From positions 310,001 through 374,000 of the forward strand of contig NZ_VTHK01000001.1 of the NCBI RefSeq assembly GCF_009765355.1: a stretch of 64,000 nucleotides of DNA. Reading direction: 5' to 3'. A program made the position numbers and the translations under genes. Positions 46,235 through 56,661 of this stretch are shown piece after piece (positions within the stretch are counted from its first letter, which is position 1; each line of letters begins with the position of its first letter). The notes beneath the pieces are model-generated. The model saw only the letters and a program-made list of their open reading frames with translations. It did not search any database and had not been told where the DNA came from. The stretch comes from Amycolatopsis anabasis (GTDB lineage: Bacteria > Actinomycetota > Actinomycetes > Mycobacteriales > Pseudonocardiaceae).

Positions 46235-47302
46235 TCAGGCGATTCCGGCGGCGGGGTAGGGGAAGTCCTCCGGGGCCTTGGCTTCCGGGTCGACCCAGCG
46301 GCGGATGCCCGCGTCGCAGATCGCGTAGCCCCAGTTGATCAGGCGTTGCTGCAACGCGTCCGGCGTCCGGCTCAGCCGGGTCGGTGACTCGGCCAGTTTC
46401 CGGGTGTCCGCCCGCGGCGCGGGCAGCGTGTCGGTCAGGTCGAAGTTGTCGATGTCGCTGTAGGACGACCAGTAGGCGCCGCCGAACTCACCGTCCACAT
46501 AGGACTTGATGAGGGAGCCGGTGCGCAGGTGGCGGACCTGGCGGTCCATCACGCTCACCACCCGGGTGAACAACTGCGCCCAGTTGCGGTGGATCCGCCG
46601 CCGGTACGGCATCCGCTTGCCCGCGTCGCTGACCAGCACCGTCCCGCACCGCCCGACGACCGGATCGAGGCCGAGGTTGTCGTACACCCCGGCGTCGCTG
46701 AGCACGGCCTTCCCCGGGCGCCCGGTCTCCGCGTCCGGCTGCCCGGTCGGCACCACGACCGGGGACAGGAAGGGCGGGAACGCCGAGGACGCGGCGACCG
46801 CGGTGGCCAGCGGGATCGCCGGGGCCAGCGCGTCCTCCGGCGGCGGCTGGTTTCCCGCGCGGCGGAAGAACCACCACAGCTCGCCGTCCTGGAGATTCGT
46901 CGCGGTGAACACGAAACGCGGGCCGTCGTCGGCGAGTTCGGGCACGGTGAGGTCGCCGAACAGGTGCCTGCGGTAGGACTTCGCCAGTTCCTCGCCCACG
47001 CTGCGCCACGGTTTCACCAGGCCGCGCAGCACCACCGGGATGTCCAGGGTCCGCCCGGCGAGCGCGCGGATCGGCCGGACCACGGCCTCGCCGAAGTTGC
47101 TCGCCACGCCCTCGGTGAACTCCAGTTCCGGCCACGCGCGCGCCAGGACGCCCGCGGTGATCGAACCGCCGGACACGCTGGAAACGTAGTCCAGCCTGGG
47201 CAGGAAGCCGAGTTCGTTGAGCCGCCACAGCGCACCGGTGTGGAACAGCATCGCGCGGTAGCCACCGCCGGACAGGCACAGGCCGATCGAGTTGTCGTTC
47301 AT
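46235..47302 (-). CDS. patatin-like phospholipase
   Basis: This 355-residue cytoplasmic acyl hydrolase shows the oxyanion loop LCLSGGGYRAMLFHTGAL near the N-terminus. The nucleophile elbow is SVSGGS (S44) and the catalytic aspartate lies in LSDAGVYDNLG. The elbow departs from the usual G-x-S-x-G by having serine at the first glycine position. Family members cleave phospholipid or lysolipid acyl chains. It is transcribed alone. Confidence 0.9.
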   Translation of the reverse strand: MNDNSIGLCLSGGGYRAMLFHTGALWRLNELGFLPRLDYVSSVSGGSITAGVLARAWPELEFTEGVASNFGEAVVRPIRALAGRTLDIPVVLRGLVKPWRSVGEELAKSYRRHLFGDLTVPELADDGPRFVFTATNLQDGELWWFFRRAGNQPPPEDALAPAIPLATAVAASSAFPPFLSPVVVPTGQPDAETGRPGKAVLSDAGVYDNLGLDPVVGRCGTVLVSDAGKRMPYRRRIHRNWAQLFTRVVSVMDRQVRHLRTGSLIKSYVDGEFGGAYWSSYSDIDNFDLTDTLPAPRADTRKLAESPTRLSRTPDALQQRLINWGYAICDAGIRRWVDPEAKAPEDFPYPAAGIA

Positions 47303-47363
47303 GGTCTCCCCCTCGCCAGAAGGGGATCGAGTGTACGTCCACTCGGCGTAGCGGAAGCCCCGT

Positions 47364-48122
47364 TCAGCCGAAGTCTGCCCCTTCGAGCAGCGGCCGCAGC
47401 ATCGCCCGTTCGGCCTCCGGGACGTGCTCGGCGTAGTAGTCGAACAGCGCGTACCGGGCGAGCCGGGACGCGAGTTCGCCGTCGCCGTCGCGGACCGCGC
47501 GCAGCACTTCGCCGTGGTGTTCCAGCGAATGCCGCATCAACGCCGCCCGGTCCTCGGCGCGGGCGAGTTTGTCCTCGATCAGCTCGAGCACCACCCCGCG
47601 CACCACCTCGGCGCACACCACGATCAGCGGGTTCTGCGTCGCCCGCGCGACCGCGTCGTGGAACGCCACATCGGCCCGGCTGAACTCCGCGTACCCGACG
47701 TCGACGTGCCGTTCCATCTCCGCGAGCGCCGTCTCCATCTCGGCGAGCTGCTCGCCGGTGCGCAGCCGCGCGGCGAGCAGGTACGCCGAACCTTCCAGCA
47801 GCATCCGGAACTGCAGCAACTCGACCAGTCGCAGGGAGTCCGCCCGCGCCAGCCGGTGCATCGACTTGTGCAGCGCCGCGGGGGAGGCCGCCACCACCTC
47901 GGGCCCGCGCGGATCGCCCGCCCGGGACCGGATCACCTCGCCCGCCTGCAACACCCGCAACGCTTCGCGCACGGTCGACCGGCTCACCCCGAACTGGGTC
48001 ATCAGGTCCCGCTCGCTGGGCAGGCGTTCACCGGGTTTGAGGCGGCCGGTGAACACCGCCTCTTCGATCTGCTCTACCACGCGTTCGTAGGCGCGAACAG
48101 CACTCACCGGCTCGAATCTCAT
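47364..48122 (-). CDS. FadR-subfamily GntR transcriptional regulator
   Basis: This 252-residue regulator has an N-terminal winged helix (LPSERDLMTQFGVSRSTVREALRVLQAGEVIRSR) and a C-terminal FCD effector domain (residues 95-235) with the metal-ligand pattern DVAFHDAV and LEHHGEVL. It is divergent from the ABC transporter operon, and a perfect TGGTCnGACCA operator lies between them. It most likely represses that operon until the transported compound or a metabolite binds. ATG 48122 has AAGGGGGTGA upstream. Confidence 0.93.
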   Translation of the reverse strand: MRFEPVSAVRAYERVVEQIEEAVFTGRLKPGERLPSERDLMTQFGVSRSTVREALRVLQAGEVIRSRAGDPRGPEVVAASPAALHKSMHRLARADSLRLVELLQFRMLLEGSAYLLAARLRTGEQLAEMETALAEMERHVDVGYAEFSRADVAFHDAVARATQNPLIVVCAEVVRGVVLELIEDKLARAEDRAALMRHSLEHHGEVLRAVRDGDGELASRLARYALFDYYAEHVPEAERAMLRPLLEGADFG

Positions 48123-48172
48123 GTCAGGTTCACCCCCTTGACCGCCGCGTGTTCTGATGCAAACCTGGGCTA

Positions 48173-48185
48173 CTGGTCCGACCAG
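48173..48185. promoter_or_regulatory. FadR/GntR operator
   Basis: CTGGTC-C-GACCAG is a perfect palindrome matching the FadR-type core TGGTnnnACCA. It lies 21 bases before the substrate-binding protein start and 51 bases before the regulator start, so it can control both. Confidence 0.8.
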
Positions 48186-48205
48186 CATACTGGGTTGGAG
48201 GCGAG

Positions 48206-49696
48206 ATGAAAGCCCGATTCGCTACCGCGGCACTCGCGCTGCTGGTCGTGGCCTCGGGCTGTTCGGCGGGTTCGCGTGCCACGGTCGCGAACGACGAGTC
48301 CTCGCTGTCGGTCGGCTTCACCGCCGAGCCGCAGAACTTCGACTTCACCCGCACCGACGGCGCCGCCATCCCGCAGGCCCTGCTCTACAACGTCTACGAG
48401 GGCCTGGTGAAACTCGACGCGAACGGCCGGATCGTCCCGCTGCTGGCCGAATCGTGGTCGGTCAGCCCGGACCGGAAGACCTACGACTTCCAGCTGCGGC
48501 GCGGCGCGAAGTTCGCCAACGGCGCGCCGTTCACCGCCGAGGACGTGAAGTTCTCGATCAACCGGGTCAAAACCGACTGGACCGTCTCGCTGAAGTCCTC
48601 GATGGACGTCGTGGAACGGGTCGACGTGGTCGATCCGGCGCACGCGCGCGTGGTGCTGAGCAAACCGAGCAACGGCTGGCTGTTCGCGATGACCAGCCGG
48701 ATCGGCGCGATGTTCAGCCCGACCGCGGTCGCGGACCTGGCGAACACCGCGGTCGGCACCGGGCCCTACGTCGTCGCGCAGCGCCGCCGCGGCGACGTGA
48801 TCGTGCTGCGCGCGAACCCCGCCTACTGGGGCCGCGAACCCGCGTACCGGACCGTGTACCTGAAGTACATCAAGGACCCGACCGCGCTGAACAACGCCTT
48901 GCTGAGCAACGGGATCGACGTCATCGCCGCGATCACCGCACCGGACTCGATCCCGCAGTTCGAGGCCGACACCCGGTTCAACGTCTTCCAGGGCACCACG
49001 AACAGCGAGGTGACGCTGGCGTTCAACAACGCGCGGGCGCCGCTGAACGACGTGCGCGTGCGCCGCGCGCTCACCTACGCGATCGACCGCAAGGCCCTGC
49101 TGGCCACCGCGTGGGCCGGGCGCGGCACGCTGATCGGCAGCATGGTCCCGCCGACCGATCCCTGGTTCACCGATTTGTCCGGGGCGTACCCCCACGATCC
49201 GGACAAGGCCCGCGCGCTGCTCGCCGAGGCGGGCAAACCGGATCTCTCGCTGCGCCTGCGCATCCCGAACCTGCCGTACGCGGTGTCCGCGGCCCAGGTT
49301 GTGGCCTCCCAGCTCGCCGACGTGGGCGTGACGGTGACCATCGAACCGCTGGACTTCCCCGCGGTGTGGCTCAAACAGGTGTTCACCGACCACGACTACG
49401 ACCTGTCGATCATCCAGCACGTCGAGGCGCGCGACATCACCACGTTCGCCAAACCCAAGTATTACTGGGGATACGACAACCCGCGGGTGCGGGACCTGGT
49501 GAACCGGGCCGACGGCGGCACGCCGGAGGAGCAGGTCGAAGCCATGCGCGCGGTCGCGCAGACGCTCAGCGACGACGCCGCCGCGGACTGGCTCTTCCTG
49601 TTCCCCAACGTGATCGCCGCGAAGAAGAAGGTGACCGGCTTCGTCCCCAACCAGGTGAGCGAATCCTTCGACCTGACCGGGCTGGGGAAATCGTGA
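48206..49696 (+). CDS. ABC transporter substrate-binding lipoprotein (family 5)
   Basis: This 496-residue extracellular binding protein has a lipobox VASGC (C19) and the SBP_bac_5 fold of peptide, nickel and opine transporters (EGLVKLDANGRIVPLLAESWSVSPDRKTYDFQLRRGAKFANGAPFTAEDVKFS). ATG 48206 has GGAGG upstream. It is the first gene of an eight-gene overlapping operon, and the following genes supply the permeases and ATPases. The ligand is unknown. Confidence 0.95.
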   Translation: MKARFATAALALLVVASGCSAGSRATVANDESSLSVGFTAEPQNFDFTRTDGAAIPQALLYNVYEGLVKLDANGRIVPLLAESWSVSPDRKTYDFQLRRGAKFANGAPFTAEDVKFSINRVKTDWTVSLKSSMDVVERVDVVDPAHARVVLSKPSNGWLFAMTSRIGAMFSPTAVADLANTAVGTGPYVVAQRRRGDVIVLRANPAYWGREPAYRTVYLKYIKDPTALNNALLSNGIDVIAAITAPDSIPQFEADTRFNVFQGTTNSEVTLAFNNARAPLNDVRVRRALTYAIDRKALLATAWAGRGTLIGSMVPPTDPWFTDLSGAYPHDPDKARALLAEAGKPDLSLRLRIPNLPYAVSAAQVVASQLADVGVTVTIEPLDFPAVWLKQVFTDHDYDLSIIQHVEARDITTFAKPKYYWGYDNPRVRDLVNRADGGTPEEQVEAMRAVAQTLSDDAAADWLFLFPNVIAAKKKVTGFVPNQVSESFDLTGLGKS

Positions 49697-50637
49697 TCGC
49701 GCAGATCCTGCGCCGCACGGCGATCTTCCTGGTGAGCCTGTTCGCCGCCTCCATCGTGGTTTTCCTGTTCATGAACGTGCTGCCCGGCGATCCGGCGCAG
49801 GTCGCGCTCGGCGTGAACGCGACCCCGGAACTGCTCGCGAAGACGCGGCACGAGTTCGGCATCGACCGCCCGCTGGTCACCCAGTACCTCGACTGGATCG
49901 GGGGCGTGGCGAGCGGTGACTTCGGCCGGTCGTACGTGACCCGGGAACCGATCGGGCCGCAACTGGCCGACCGGCTCGGCGTCACGCTGTGGCTGGTCGG
50001 CGCCGGAATGCTGGTGGCGCTGGTGATCGCGTTGCCGTTCGGCACGCTCGCCGCGGTCCGGCACCGGCGGGCCAGCGGCGCGGTGATCAGCGGGCTGTCC
50101 CAGCTCGGCATCGCGGTGCCCGCGTTCCTCGCCGGGATCCTGCTGGTGCAGGTGTTCGCGGTGCGGCTGCACTGGCTGCCCTCGGGTGGCTGGACCCCGC
50201 CGGTCACCGATCCGGGCGAGTTCCTGCGCGGCCTGGTGCTGCCCGCGTTGTCGCTCGGGCTGGTGCAGGGCGCGGTGCTGACCCGGTACGTGCGGTCGTC
50301 CGTGCTGGACACCCTCGGCCAGGACTACCTGCGCACCGCGCGATCGAAGGGGCTGCGGCCCTATCCCGCGCTGGTGCGGCACGGGCTGCGCAACGCCGCG
50401 GTCCCGGTGGTGACCGTGCTCGGCCTGCAACTGGCCACGCTGCTGATCGGCGCGGTGGTGGTGGAACGCGTGTTCGTGCTGCCCGGGCTGGGCAGCATGC
50501 TGCTGGACTCGGTGGCGTCCCGGGATTTGCTGACCGTGCAGGGAATCGTGCTGGTGCTGGTGGCCGGGGTGCTGGTGGTCAACTTCGTGGTGGACGTGCT
50601 GTACACGGTCCTCGATCCGAGGCTGCGGGGGTCGTGA
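49693..50637 (+). CDS. ABC transporter permease (DppB type)
   Basis: This 314-residue permease has six membrane helices and the DppB/OppB layout ([31 protein letters not shown]). The EAA loop is [34 protein letters not shown] 49693 overlaps the upstream stop (GTGA). Confidence 0.95.
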   Translation: MIAQILRRTAIFLVSLFAASIVVFLFMNVLPGDPAQVALGVNATPELLAKTRHEFGIDRPLVTQYLDWIGGVASGDFGRSYVTREPIGPQLADRLGVTLWLVGAGMLVALVIALPFGTLAAVRHRRASGAVISGLSQLGIAVPAFLAGILLVQVFAVRLHWLPSGGWTPPVTDPGEFLRGLVLPALSLGLVQGAVLTRYVRSSVLDTLGQDYLRTARSKGLRPYPALVRHGLRNAAVPVVTVLGLQLATLLIGAVVVERVFVLPGLGSMLLDSVASRDLLTVQGIVLVLVAGVLVVNFVVDVLYTVLDPRLRGS

Positions 50638-51467
50638 TGGTGCTGGTGCGACGGACCCGGAACGCGAACCTGCTCGCCGGTGGCGTGCTGGTCGGGCTGG
50701 TGGTGCTCGCCGCGCTGGTGTCGTTCCTGTGGACCCCGCACGATCCGGCCAAAGTGGACGCTTCGGTCCGGCTGCTCGGGCCGACCGGGCAACATTGGTT
50801 CGGCACCGACAAGTTCGGCCGGGACGTGGCCAGCCAGATCATGGTCGGCGCGCGCACCACGTTGTACGTGGGCGTGGTCGCGGTCGGCGTGGCCGCGCTG
50901 ATCGGCACGCCGCTCGGCGTGCTCGCCGGGATGTCGAAGCGGTGGTTCGGCGAGTTCGTCATGCGCGTCAACGATCTCGTGCTCGCGTTTCCCGCGCTGC
51001 TGCTGGCGATCATGTTCGGCGCGGTGTTCGGGGCGGACACGCTCACCGCGATGGTCGCGATCGGCATCGCCACCGTGCCGTCGTTCGCGCGGATCGCCCG
51101 GTCCGGCACGCTGCAGGTGGACAGCACCGAGTACGTCCTGGCCGCGCGGTCGGCGGGCCGGTCGCGGTTCACCATCGCGGTGCGGCACGTGCTGCCGAAC
51201 ATCTCCGGGCTGGTGATCGTGCAGTCCTCGGTGTCCTTCGCGATCGCCGTGCTGAGCGAGGCGGCGCTGTCGTTCCTCGGCTTCGGCACCCGGCCGCCGA
51301 CCCCGTCCTGGGGCCGGATGCTGCAGGAATCGCAGGAACTGCTCGCCGTCGAACCCCGGCTCGCGCTGGTGCCGGGCGTCGCCATCGCGATCGCCGTGCT
51401 CGGGTTCAACCTGCTCGGCGACGGGCTGCGCGACCGGTTCGACCCGCGGTTGGAGGTCCGCCGATGA
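50637..51467 (+). CDS. ABC transporter permease (DppC type)
   Basis: This 276-residue partner permease has the DppC N-terminal segment ([30 protein letters not shown]) and EAA loop [24 protein letters not shown], ending [17 protein letters not shown]. Its ATG overlaps the dppB-type stop by one base. Confidence 0.95.
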   Translation: MVLVRRTRNANLLAGGVLVGLVVLAALVSFLWTPHDPAKVDASVRLLGPTGQHWFGTDKFGRDVASQIMVGARTTLYVGVVAVGVAALIGTPLGVLAGMSKRWFGEFVMRVNDLVLAFPALLLAIMFGAVFGADTLTAMVAIGIATVPSFARIARSGTLQVDSTEYVLAARSAGRSRFTIAVRHVLPNISGLVIVQSSVSFAIAVLSEAALSFLGFGTRPPTPSWGRMLQESQELLAVEPRLALVPGVAIAIAVLGFNLLGDGLRDRFDPRLEVRR

Positions 51468-52246
51468 CGACCCCGGTGCTGAGCGTCGACCGGCTGCGGG
51501 TCTCGGTCGCGGACCATCCGCTGGTGCACGAGGTGTCCCTGGACATCGCGCCGGGCGAGCGGGTCGGGCTGATCGGCGAATCCGGTTCCGGGAAATCGCT
51601 GACCGCCTCGGCGATCATGGGCCTGCTGCCGGAGGGGCTGCGGGCCACCGGCTCGGCGAGACTCGGCGGCCGCGAACTGCTCGGCGCGCCCGAGCGGGAG
51701 CTGTCCCGGCTGCGCGGCCGGGAGATGTCGATGGTGTTCCAGGAACCGATGACCGCGCTGAACCCCGCGATGCGGGTGGGCCGCCAGGTGGCCGAGGGCA
51801 TCCTGCTGCACGGCACCCGGCCGGACCGGCGTTCGGCCCGGGCGGCGGCGGTGGAACTGCTGGACGCGGTCCGCCTGCCGGACCCGGAGAAGGCCGCGCG
51901 CGCCTACCCGCACCAGCTTTCCGGCGGGCAGCGGCAACGCGTGCTGCTCGCCATCGCGCTGGCCAACGATCCCGCGCTGCTCATCTGCGACGAGCCGACG
52001 ACCGCGCTCGACGTCACCGTGCAGGCGCAGATCCTGGAGCTGATCCTCGCCGGGGTCGCGCGGCGGAACTCCGCGCTGCTGTTCATCACGCACGATCTGG
52101 CCGTGGTCGCCTCGGTGTGCGAACGCGTGCTGGTGATGCACGAGGGCCGGGTGGTCGAGGCGGGCCCGACCCGGGACGTCCTCACCGCACCCGGGCACGA
52201 CTACACCAGGAAGCTGCTGGCCGCGTCCGAACTGGAGCCGCGATGA
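51464..52246 (+). CDS. ABC transporter ATP-binding protein (DppD type)
   Basis: This 260-residue ATPase has Walker A GESGSGKS (38-45), signature LSGGQRQRV, Walker [14 protein letters not shown] and an H-loop THDL. It energises the importer together with the next ATPase. ATG 51464 overlaps the previous stop (ATGA). Confidence 0.95.
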   Translation: MTTPVLSVDRLRVSVADHPLVHEVSLDIAPGERVGLIGESGSGKSLTASAIMGLLPEGLRATGSARLGGRELLGAPERELSRLRGREMSMVFQEPMTALNPAMRVGRQVAEGILLHGTRPDRRSARAAAVELLDAVRLPDPEKAARAYPHQLSGGQRQRVLLAIALANDPALLICDEPTTALDVTVQAQILELILAGVARRNSALLFITHDLAVVASVCERVLVMHEGRVVEAGPTRDVLTAPGHDYTRKLLAASELEPR

Positions 52247-53019
52247 TCGAGGTGACCGAGCTGCGGCGGACCTACCGCCGGTCGCGCGGCGGCGAAGTCG
52301 AGGCGCTGCGCGGGGTTTCGTTCGAGGTGCGGGCGGGGCAGCGGTTCGGGATCGTCGGCGGATCCGGGTCCGGGAAGTCCACTTTGGTCAGACTGCTGGC
52401 GGCGCTGGACCGGCCCAGCTCCGGTGAGATCCACTTCCGGGGCACCCGGATCGACGGGCTGCCCGAGCGGAAGCTGGGTTTCCTGCGATCGGAACTGCAG
52501 ATCGTGTTCCAGGATCCGATGGGTTCGCTGGATCCCCGGATGCGCGTGCGCGACATCATCAGCGAACCGCTGGGCCGCGCGCGGGACCGGGCCGAACGGG
52601 TGCGCGAACTGCTCGACGCGGTCGGTCTGCCCGCGGACTCCGGGCAGCGGTACCCGCACCAGTTCTCCGGCGGTCAGCGGCAGCGGATCTCGATCGCCCG
52701 CGCGCTCGCGCCGCGGCCGCGCGTGCTGCTCGCCGACGAACCGGTCAGCGCGCTGGACGTCTCGGTGCGCAAGCAGATCCTCGACCTGCTGGCCGATCTC
52801 GTGGACCGGTTCGAACTGACGCTCGTTTTCGTCTCGCACGACCTCGCGGTGGTGCGGCACGTCTGCGACACGGTCGCGGTGATGCGCCGGGGTGAGATCG
52901 TCGAACTCGGGGACGTGCGCCGGGTCTACCAGCGACCCGAGCACCCGTACACCCGGGAGTTGATCGCGGCCGCGCCGAACCTGGCGCGGGCGCTGGCGAG
53001 ATTGGGGGAAGGAGCCTGA
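52243..53019 (+). CDS. ABC transporter ATP-binding protein (DppF type)
   Basis: This 258-residue second ATPase has Walker A GGSGSGKS (39-46), signature FSGGQRQRI, Walker [14 protein letters not shown] and SHDL. The C-terminal [13 protein letters not shown] is typical of the DppF group. It overlaps the DppD-type gene by four bases and the aldehyde dehydrogenase by one. Confidence 0.95.
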   Translation: MIEVTELRRTYRRSRGGEVEALRGVSFEVRAGQRFGIVGGSGSGKSTLVRLLAALDRPSSGEIHFRGTRIDGLPERKLGFLRSELQIVFQDPMGSLDPRMRVRDIISEPLGRARDRAERVRELLDAVGLPADSGQRYPHQFSGGQRQRISIARALAPRPRVLLADEPVSALDVSVRKQILDLLADLVDRFELTLVFVSHDLAVVRHVCDTVAVMRRGEIVELGDVRRVYQRPEHPYTRELIAAAPNLARALARLGEGA

Positions 53020-54461
53020 TGTTCGACCCGCCGTACCCGCCCGGACTGCCCATCGGACCCGGCTGGGAGCCCGCCCCGGGCACCGCCCCCGTGGTGTTCC
53101 CCTACGACGGGAGCCTGGTCGCCCGGGCCTCCGTGGGCACGCCGGAGCAGGCGCGGCGCGCGGTGGACGAGGCCGTGGCGGTGGCCCGCGCGGTGGCCGA
53201 GCTGCCCTCCCGCACTCGGAGAGCGCTGCTCCTGGAAGTGAGCAGTGCTCTCGAAAAAGAGCGGGAGTCACTGACGAGACTGCTGATCGCGGAAACCGGG
53301 AAACCCCTCGCCGACTGCCGGGTGGAGGTGGCTCGCACGCTGGTCACCTGGCAGGCCGCGGCCGAGGAGGTGGCGCGGCTGCACGGCGAGACCGTGCCGC
53401 TGGACCTGCTGCCCTCCGGCGACGGGCTGATCGGGTTCTGGACGCGCCGCCCGATCGGCGTGGTGGTGGGCATCGCCGGGTTCAACTACCCGCTGCTGCT
53501 GGCCTCGCACAAGATCGCGCCCGCGATCGCCGCCGGGTGCCCGGTGGTGTGCAAACCCGCTCCGGCCACCCCGCTCGCCACGCTGTGGCTCGTGCACCTG
53601 GTCCGCACGGCCGCGGAACGGCTCGGCGTGCCCGCCCAACTGGTCCAGCTGGTGACCGGGGACGTCGAGGTCGGCTCCGCGCTGGTCACCGATCCCCGGG
53701 TGGGCGCGGTGTCGTTCACCGGTTCGGCCGCGGTCGGGCACCGGATCGCCCGGGACGCCGCGCCCCGCAAGACCCTGCTGGAGCTCGGTTCGAACGCGGC
53801 GCTGGTCGTCGCCGGGGACGCCGACCTGGACGCGGCCGCCGACGCGGTGCTGCGCGGCGGGTTCTACGCTTCCGGTCAGGCGTGCATCTCGGTGCAGCGG
53901 GTACTTCTCGTCGAAACGATCGCGGCCGAGTTCACGAAGAAACTCGTGGACCGCCTCGGCGAGGTGGTCATCGGCGATCCGCGCGAGGAGACCACCCGGG
54001 TGTCCGCGCTGATCGACGGGCGGGCCACGAAACGGGTGCTGGAATGGGTCGACGAGGCCCTGGCGGCGGGCGCGAAGCTCGCCGGGGGCGGCGGCGAGGA
54101 GGGCGGCGTGCTCCGGCCGACCGTGCTCACCGGCGTCCCGGACGGCGTCGCCTGCTGGGACGAGGAGATCTTCGGCCCGGTCGTCTGCCTGCGCACGGTG
54201 TCCGATGTGGACACCGCGTTCGACGTGGTGAACGCCTCGCGCTACGGGCTGCACGCCAGCGTGTTCAGCCGCTCGCTGGACATCGCGTTCCGGGCGCTGG
54301 ACCGGCTGGAGGTCGGCGGCGTGGTGATCAACGAGGTGCCCGGCTTCCGCTCCGACACCATGCCCTACGGCGGCGTGAAGGATTCCGGGGTGGGCCGGGA
54401 AGGGCCGCGTTTCGCGATCGACGAGCTGACCGTGACCAGGATGGCGGTGATCAGACCGTGA
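53019..54461 (+). CDS. NAD(P)+-dependent aldehyde dehydrogenase
   Basis: This 480-residue ALDH has catalytic C289 (GQACISVQR), general base E255 (LELGSNA) and oxyanion N156 (GFNYP). The cofactor loop is FTGSAAVG and the C-terminus is PYGGVKDSGVGREGP. It oxidises an aldehyde to the acid. Embedded between importer and dehydrogenase genes, it probably acts on a breakdown product of the imported compound. Confidence 0.95.
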   Translation: MFDPPYPPGLPIGPGWEPAPGTAPVVFPYDGSLVARASVGTPEQARRAVDEAVAVARAVAELPSRTRRALLLEVSSALEKERESLTRLLIAETGKPLADCRVEVARTLVTWQAAAEEVARLHGETVPLDLLPSGDGLIGFWTRRPIGVVVGIAGFNYPLLLASHKIAPAIAAGCPVVCKPAPATPLATLWLVHLVRTAAERLGVPAQLVQLVTGDVEVGSALVTDPRVGAVSFTGSAAVGHRIARDAAPRKTLLELGSNAALVVAGDADLDAAADAVLRGGFYASGQACISVQRVLLVETIAAEFTKKLVDRLGEVVIGDPREETTRVSALIDGRATKRVLEWVDEALAAGAKLAGGGGEEGGVLRPTVLTGVPDGVACWDEEIFGPVVCLRTVSDVDTAFDVVNASRYGLHASVFSRSLDIAFRALDRLEVGGVVINEVPGFRSDTMPYGGVKDSGVGREGPRFAIDELTVTRMAVIRP

Positions 54462-55237
54462 ACTACGGCAACCTCTTCCGGCTGGACGGACGCCGGGCGG
54501 TGGTGCTCGGCGCGGGCAGCGGGATCGGCCGCGAATCGGCGCGGGCGCTCGCCGCGCACGGCGCCTCGGTGGTCTGCGCCGACCGGGATCTCGCCACCGC
54601 CGACGAGACCGCCGAACTGATCGGCGAGGCCGCCACGGCGTATGAGATCGACCTGCTCGACACCGGTGCGGTCGGCCGCGCGGCGGAGGCGCTCGGCGAG
54701 CTCGACGTCGTGGTGCTGACCGCGGCGACGAACGTGCGCAAGCGGTTGCTGGACTACACGCGCGAGGAGTACGAGCGGGTGGTCGCGCTCAACCTGGGCG
54801 CCACGTTCGAGGTGGTGCGGGCGTTCGGCGCGCGGATGGTCGGGCGGGGCCGCGGCAGCATCATCGGGTTCTCCTCGATCCGCGGCACCACGGTCGAACC
54901 CGGGCAGGGCGTGTACGCGGCGACGAAGGCCGGGCTGGTGCAGCTGTTCCGCACCGCGGCCGCGGAGTTCGGCCCGGCCGGGGTGCGGGTGAACGCGATC
55001 GCGCCCGGCGTGGTGGAGACCCCGCTGACCGCCCAGATCAAGGCGGATCCGGACTGGTACGCCGCCTACGCGAACAAGAGCGCCCTCGGCCGCTGGGCGC
55101 GACCGGCCGAACTCGCGGGCGCGGTGGTGTATCTGGCATCGGACGCGGCCAGCTTCGTGACCGGCGCGGTGCTGCCGGTCGACGGCGGCTGGACCGCGGT
55201 GGACGGACGTTTCGAGCCCCCAGGGAGTGCGCGATGA
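54458..55237 (+). CDS. short-chain dehydrogenase/reductase
   Basis: This 259-residue classical SDR has cofactor motif GAGSGIG (residues 18-24), catalytic Ser in FSSIRG and the YAATK pair. The C-terminal segment is VLPVDGGWTAVDG. It interconverts an alcohol and a carbonyl using NAD(P)H. The GTG at 54458 overlaps the ALDH stop (GTGA). With the ALDH it could form an alcohol-aldehyde-acid route. Confidence 0.93.
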   Translation: MNYGNLFRLDGRRAVVLGAGSGIGRESARALAAHGASVVCADRDLATADETAELIGEAATAYEIDLLDTGAVGRAAEALGELDVVVLTAATNVRKRLLDYTREEYERVVALNLGATFEVVRAFGARMVGRGRGSIIGFSSIRGTTVEPGQGVYAATKAGLVQLFRTAAAEFGPAGVRVNAIAPGVVETPLTAQIKADPDWYAAYANKSALGRWARPAELAGAVVYLASDAASFVTGAVLPVDGGWTAVDGRFEPPGSAR

Positions 55238-56613
55238 CCGAGATCGCAGACCTGACCGCCGTCGAACTGGCGGCCGCGTACCGGGCGGGCACGTTGTCCC
55301 CGGTCGAGGTGACCGAGGCGGTGCTGACCCGGATCGAGGCACGCGAACCGGAACTGCGCGCGCTGTACGCGTTCGACGCGGACCGCGCACGGGGCGCGGC
55401 CAAGGAGTCCGAGGCGCGGTTCGGCGCCGGGGAACCGCTCGGACCGGTCGACGGAATCCCGTTGACGCTCAAGGAGAACATCGCCACCAAGGGCACCCCG
55501 GTGCCGCTGGGCACGGCCGCCACCGAACTGGTCCCGGCGCCCGAGGACGCCCCGGCCGCCGCGCGCGTGCGCGAATCCGGCGGGGTCCTGCTGGCCAAGA
55601 CCACCATGCCCGACTACGGGATGCTCACCTCGGGCCTGTCCAGTTTCCACACCGCCTCGCGGAACCCGTGGGACACCACGCGCACCCCCGGCGGCTCCAG
55701 CGCGGGCGCCGCCGCCGCGGCCGCGGCGGGCTACGGGCCGCTGCACGTGGGCACCGACATCGGCGGTTCGATCCGGCTCCCGTCGGGCTGGTGCGGACTG
55801 GTCGGGCTGAAGCCGAGTTTCGGCCGGGTGCCGGTGGATCCGCCGTTCCTCGGCCGGGTGGCCGGCCCGATGACCCGGACCGTCGCCGACGCCACGCTGC
55901 TGATGAGCGTGCTCTCCCGCGCGGATGCGCGGGACCACCTGTGCCTGCCGCCCGCCGATCTGGCGTGGGACTCGTCGGCGGCCAGGGTTTCCGGCCTGCG
56001 CGTCGGCCTGCACCTCGACCCGGGCGTCGGCCTGCCGGTCGATCCGGACATCCGCGTCGCGGTCACCGCGGCCGCCCGCCTGTTCGAGGCCGCGGGCGCG
56101 ATCGTCGAACCGGTCGAACCGTTCCTCACCCGCGACATGCTGACCGGCCTGGACCGGTTCTGGCGCGTGCGCGCCCACGCGGACATCTCGGCGCTGCCCG
56201 GGGAACGGCAGGAGCGGGTGCTGCCCTACATCGCCGACTGGGCCCGCGGCGGCGCCGAACTGTCCGGTGTGGACACCTACCGCGGCTTCGCCCAGATCGA
56301 CGTGATCAGCCGGGCGGCGCTGGCGGCGACCGAACCGTTCGACTTCGTGCTCTCCCCGGTCTGCCCGGTGTCCGCCCCGCCCGCCGACTGGGCCTCCCCG
56401 ACGAACGACCCGGCCCGCCCGTTCGAACACATCGCGTTCACCGTGCCGTACAACATGTCCGGCCAGCCCGCGTTGTCGATCAACTGCGGCTACACCGCCG
56501 AAGGCCAGCCGATCGGCCTGCAGATCACCGGCCGCCGCTTCGACGACCCCGGCGTCCTCCGCCTGGCCGCCGCCTTCGAAACCCTCCGCCCGCAACCACG
56601 CCCCTGGCCGTGA
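55234..56613 (+). CDS. amidase (amidase-signature family)
   Basis: This 459-residue hydrolase has the Ser-cisSer-Lys triad: K80 (LTLKENIATKG), S155 (PGGSSAG) and S179 (TDIGGSIRLPSGWCGLVGLKPS). It cleaves an amide to acid and ammonia or amine. It is the last gene of the operon (ATGA overlap) and is followed by a hairpin. It is the most likely enzyme to act directly on the imported substrate. Confidence 0.95.
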   Translation: MTEIADLTAVELAAAYRAGTLSPVEVTEAVLTRIEAREPELRALYAFDADRARGAAKESEARFGAGEPLGPVDGIPLTLKENIATKGTPVPLGTAATELVPAPEDAPAAARVRESGGVLLAKTTMPDYGMLTSGLSSFHTASRNPWDTTRTPGGSSAGAAAAAAAGYGPLHVGTDIGGSIRLPSGWCGLVGLKPSFGRVPVDPPFLGRVAGPMTRTVADATLLMSVLSRADARDHLCLPPADLAWDSSAARVSGLRVGLHLDPGVGLPVDPDIRVAVTAAARLFEAAGAIVEPVEPFLTRDMLTGLDRFWRVRAHADISALPGERQERVLPYIADWARGGAELSGVDTYRGFAQIDVISRAALAATEPFDFVLSPVCPVSAPPADWASPTNDPARPFEHIAFTVPYNMSGQPALSINCGYTAEGQPIGLQITGRRFDDPGVLRLAAAFETLRPQPRPWP

Positions 56614-56623
56614 CCTACGATCC

Positions 56624-56645
56624 CCGAAAGTGCCGCCACTTTCGG
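56624..56645. terminator. terminator between amidase and citE-type gene
   Basis: CCGAAAGTG-ccgc-CACTTTCGG forms a perfect 9-bp stem between convergent genes, 10 bases after the amidase stop. Confidence 0.7.
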
Positions 56646-56661
56646 CGATGTCCGCCGGGCG

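Noticed and set aside
48173..48185. operator reading as an IS end or attachment site
   Set aside because: Its position between a FadR regulator and its divergent operon, and its match to TGGTnnnACCA, explain it better; no transposase or duplication is present.
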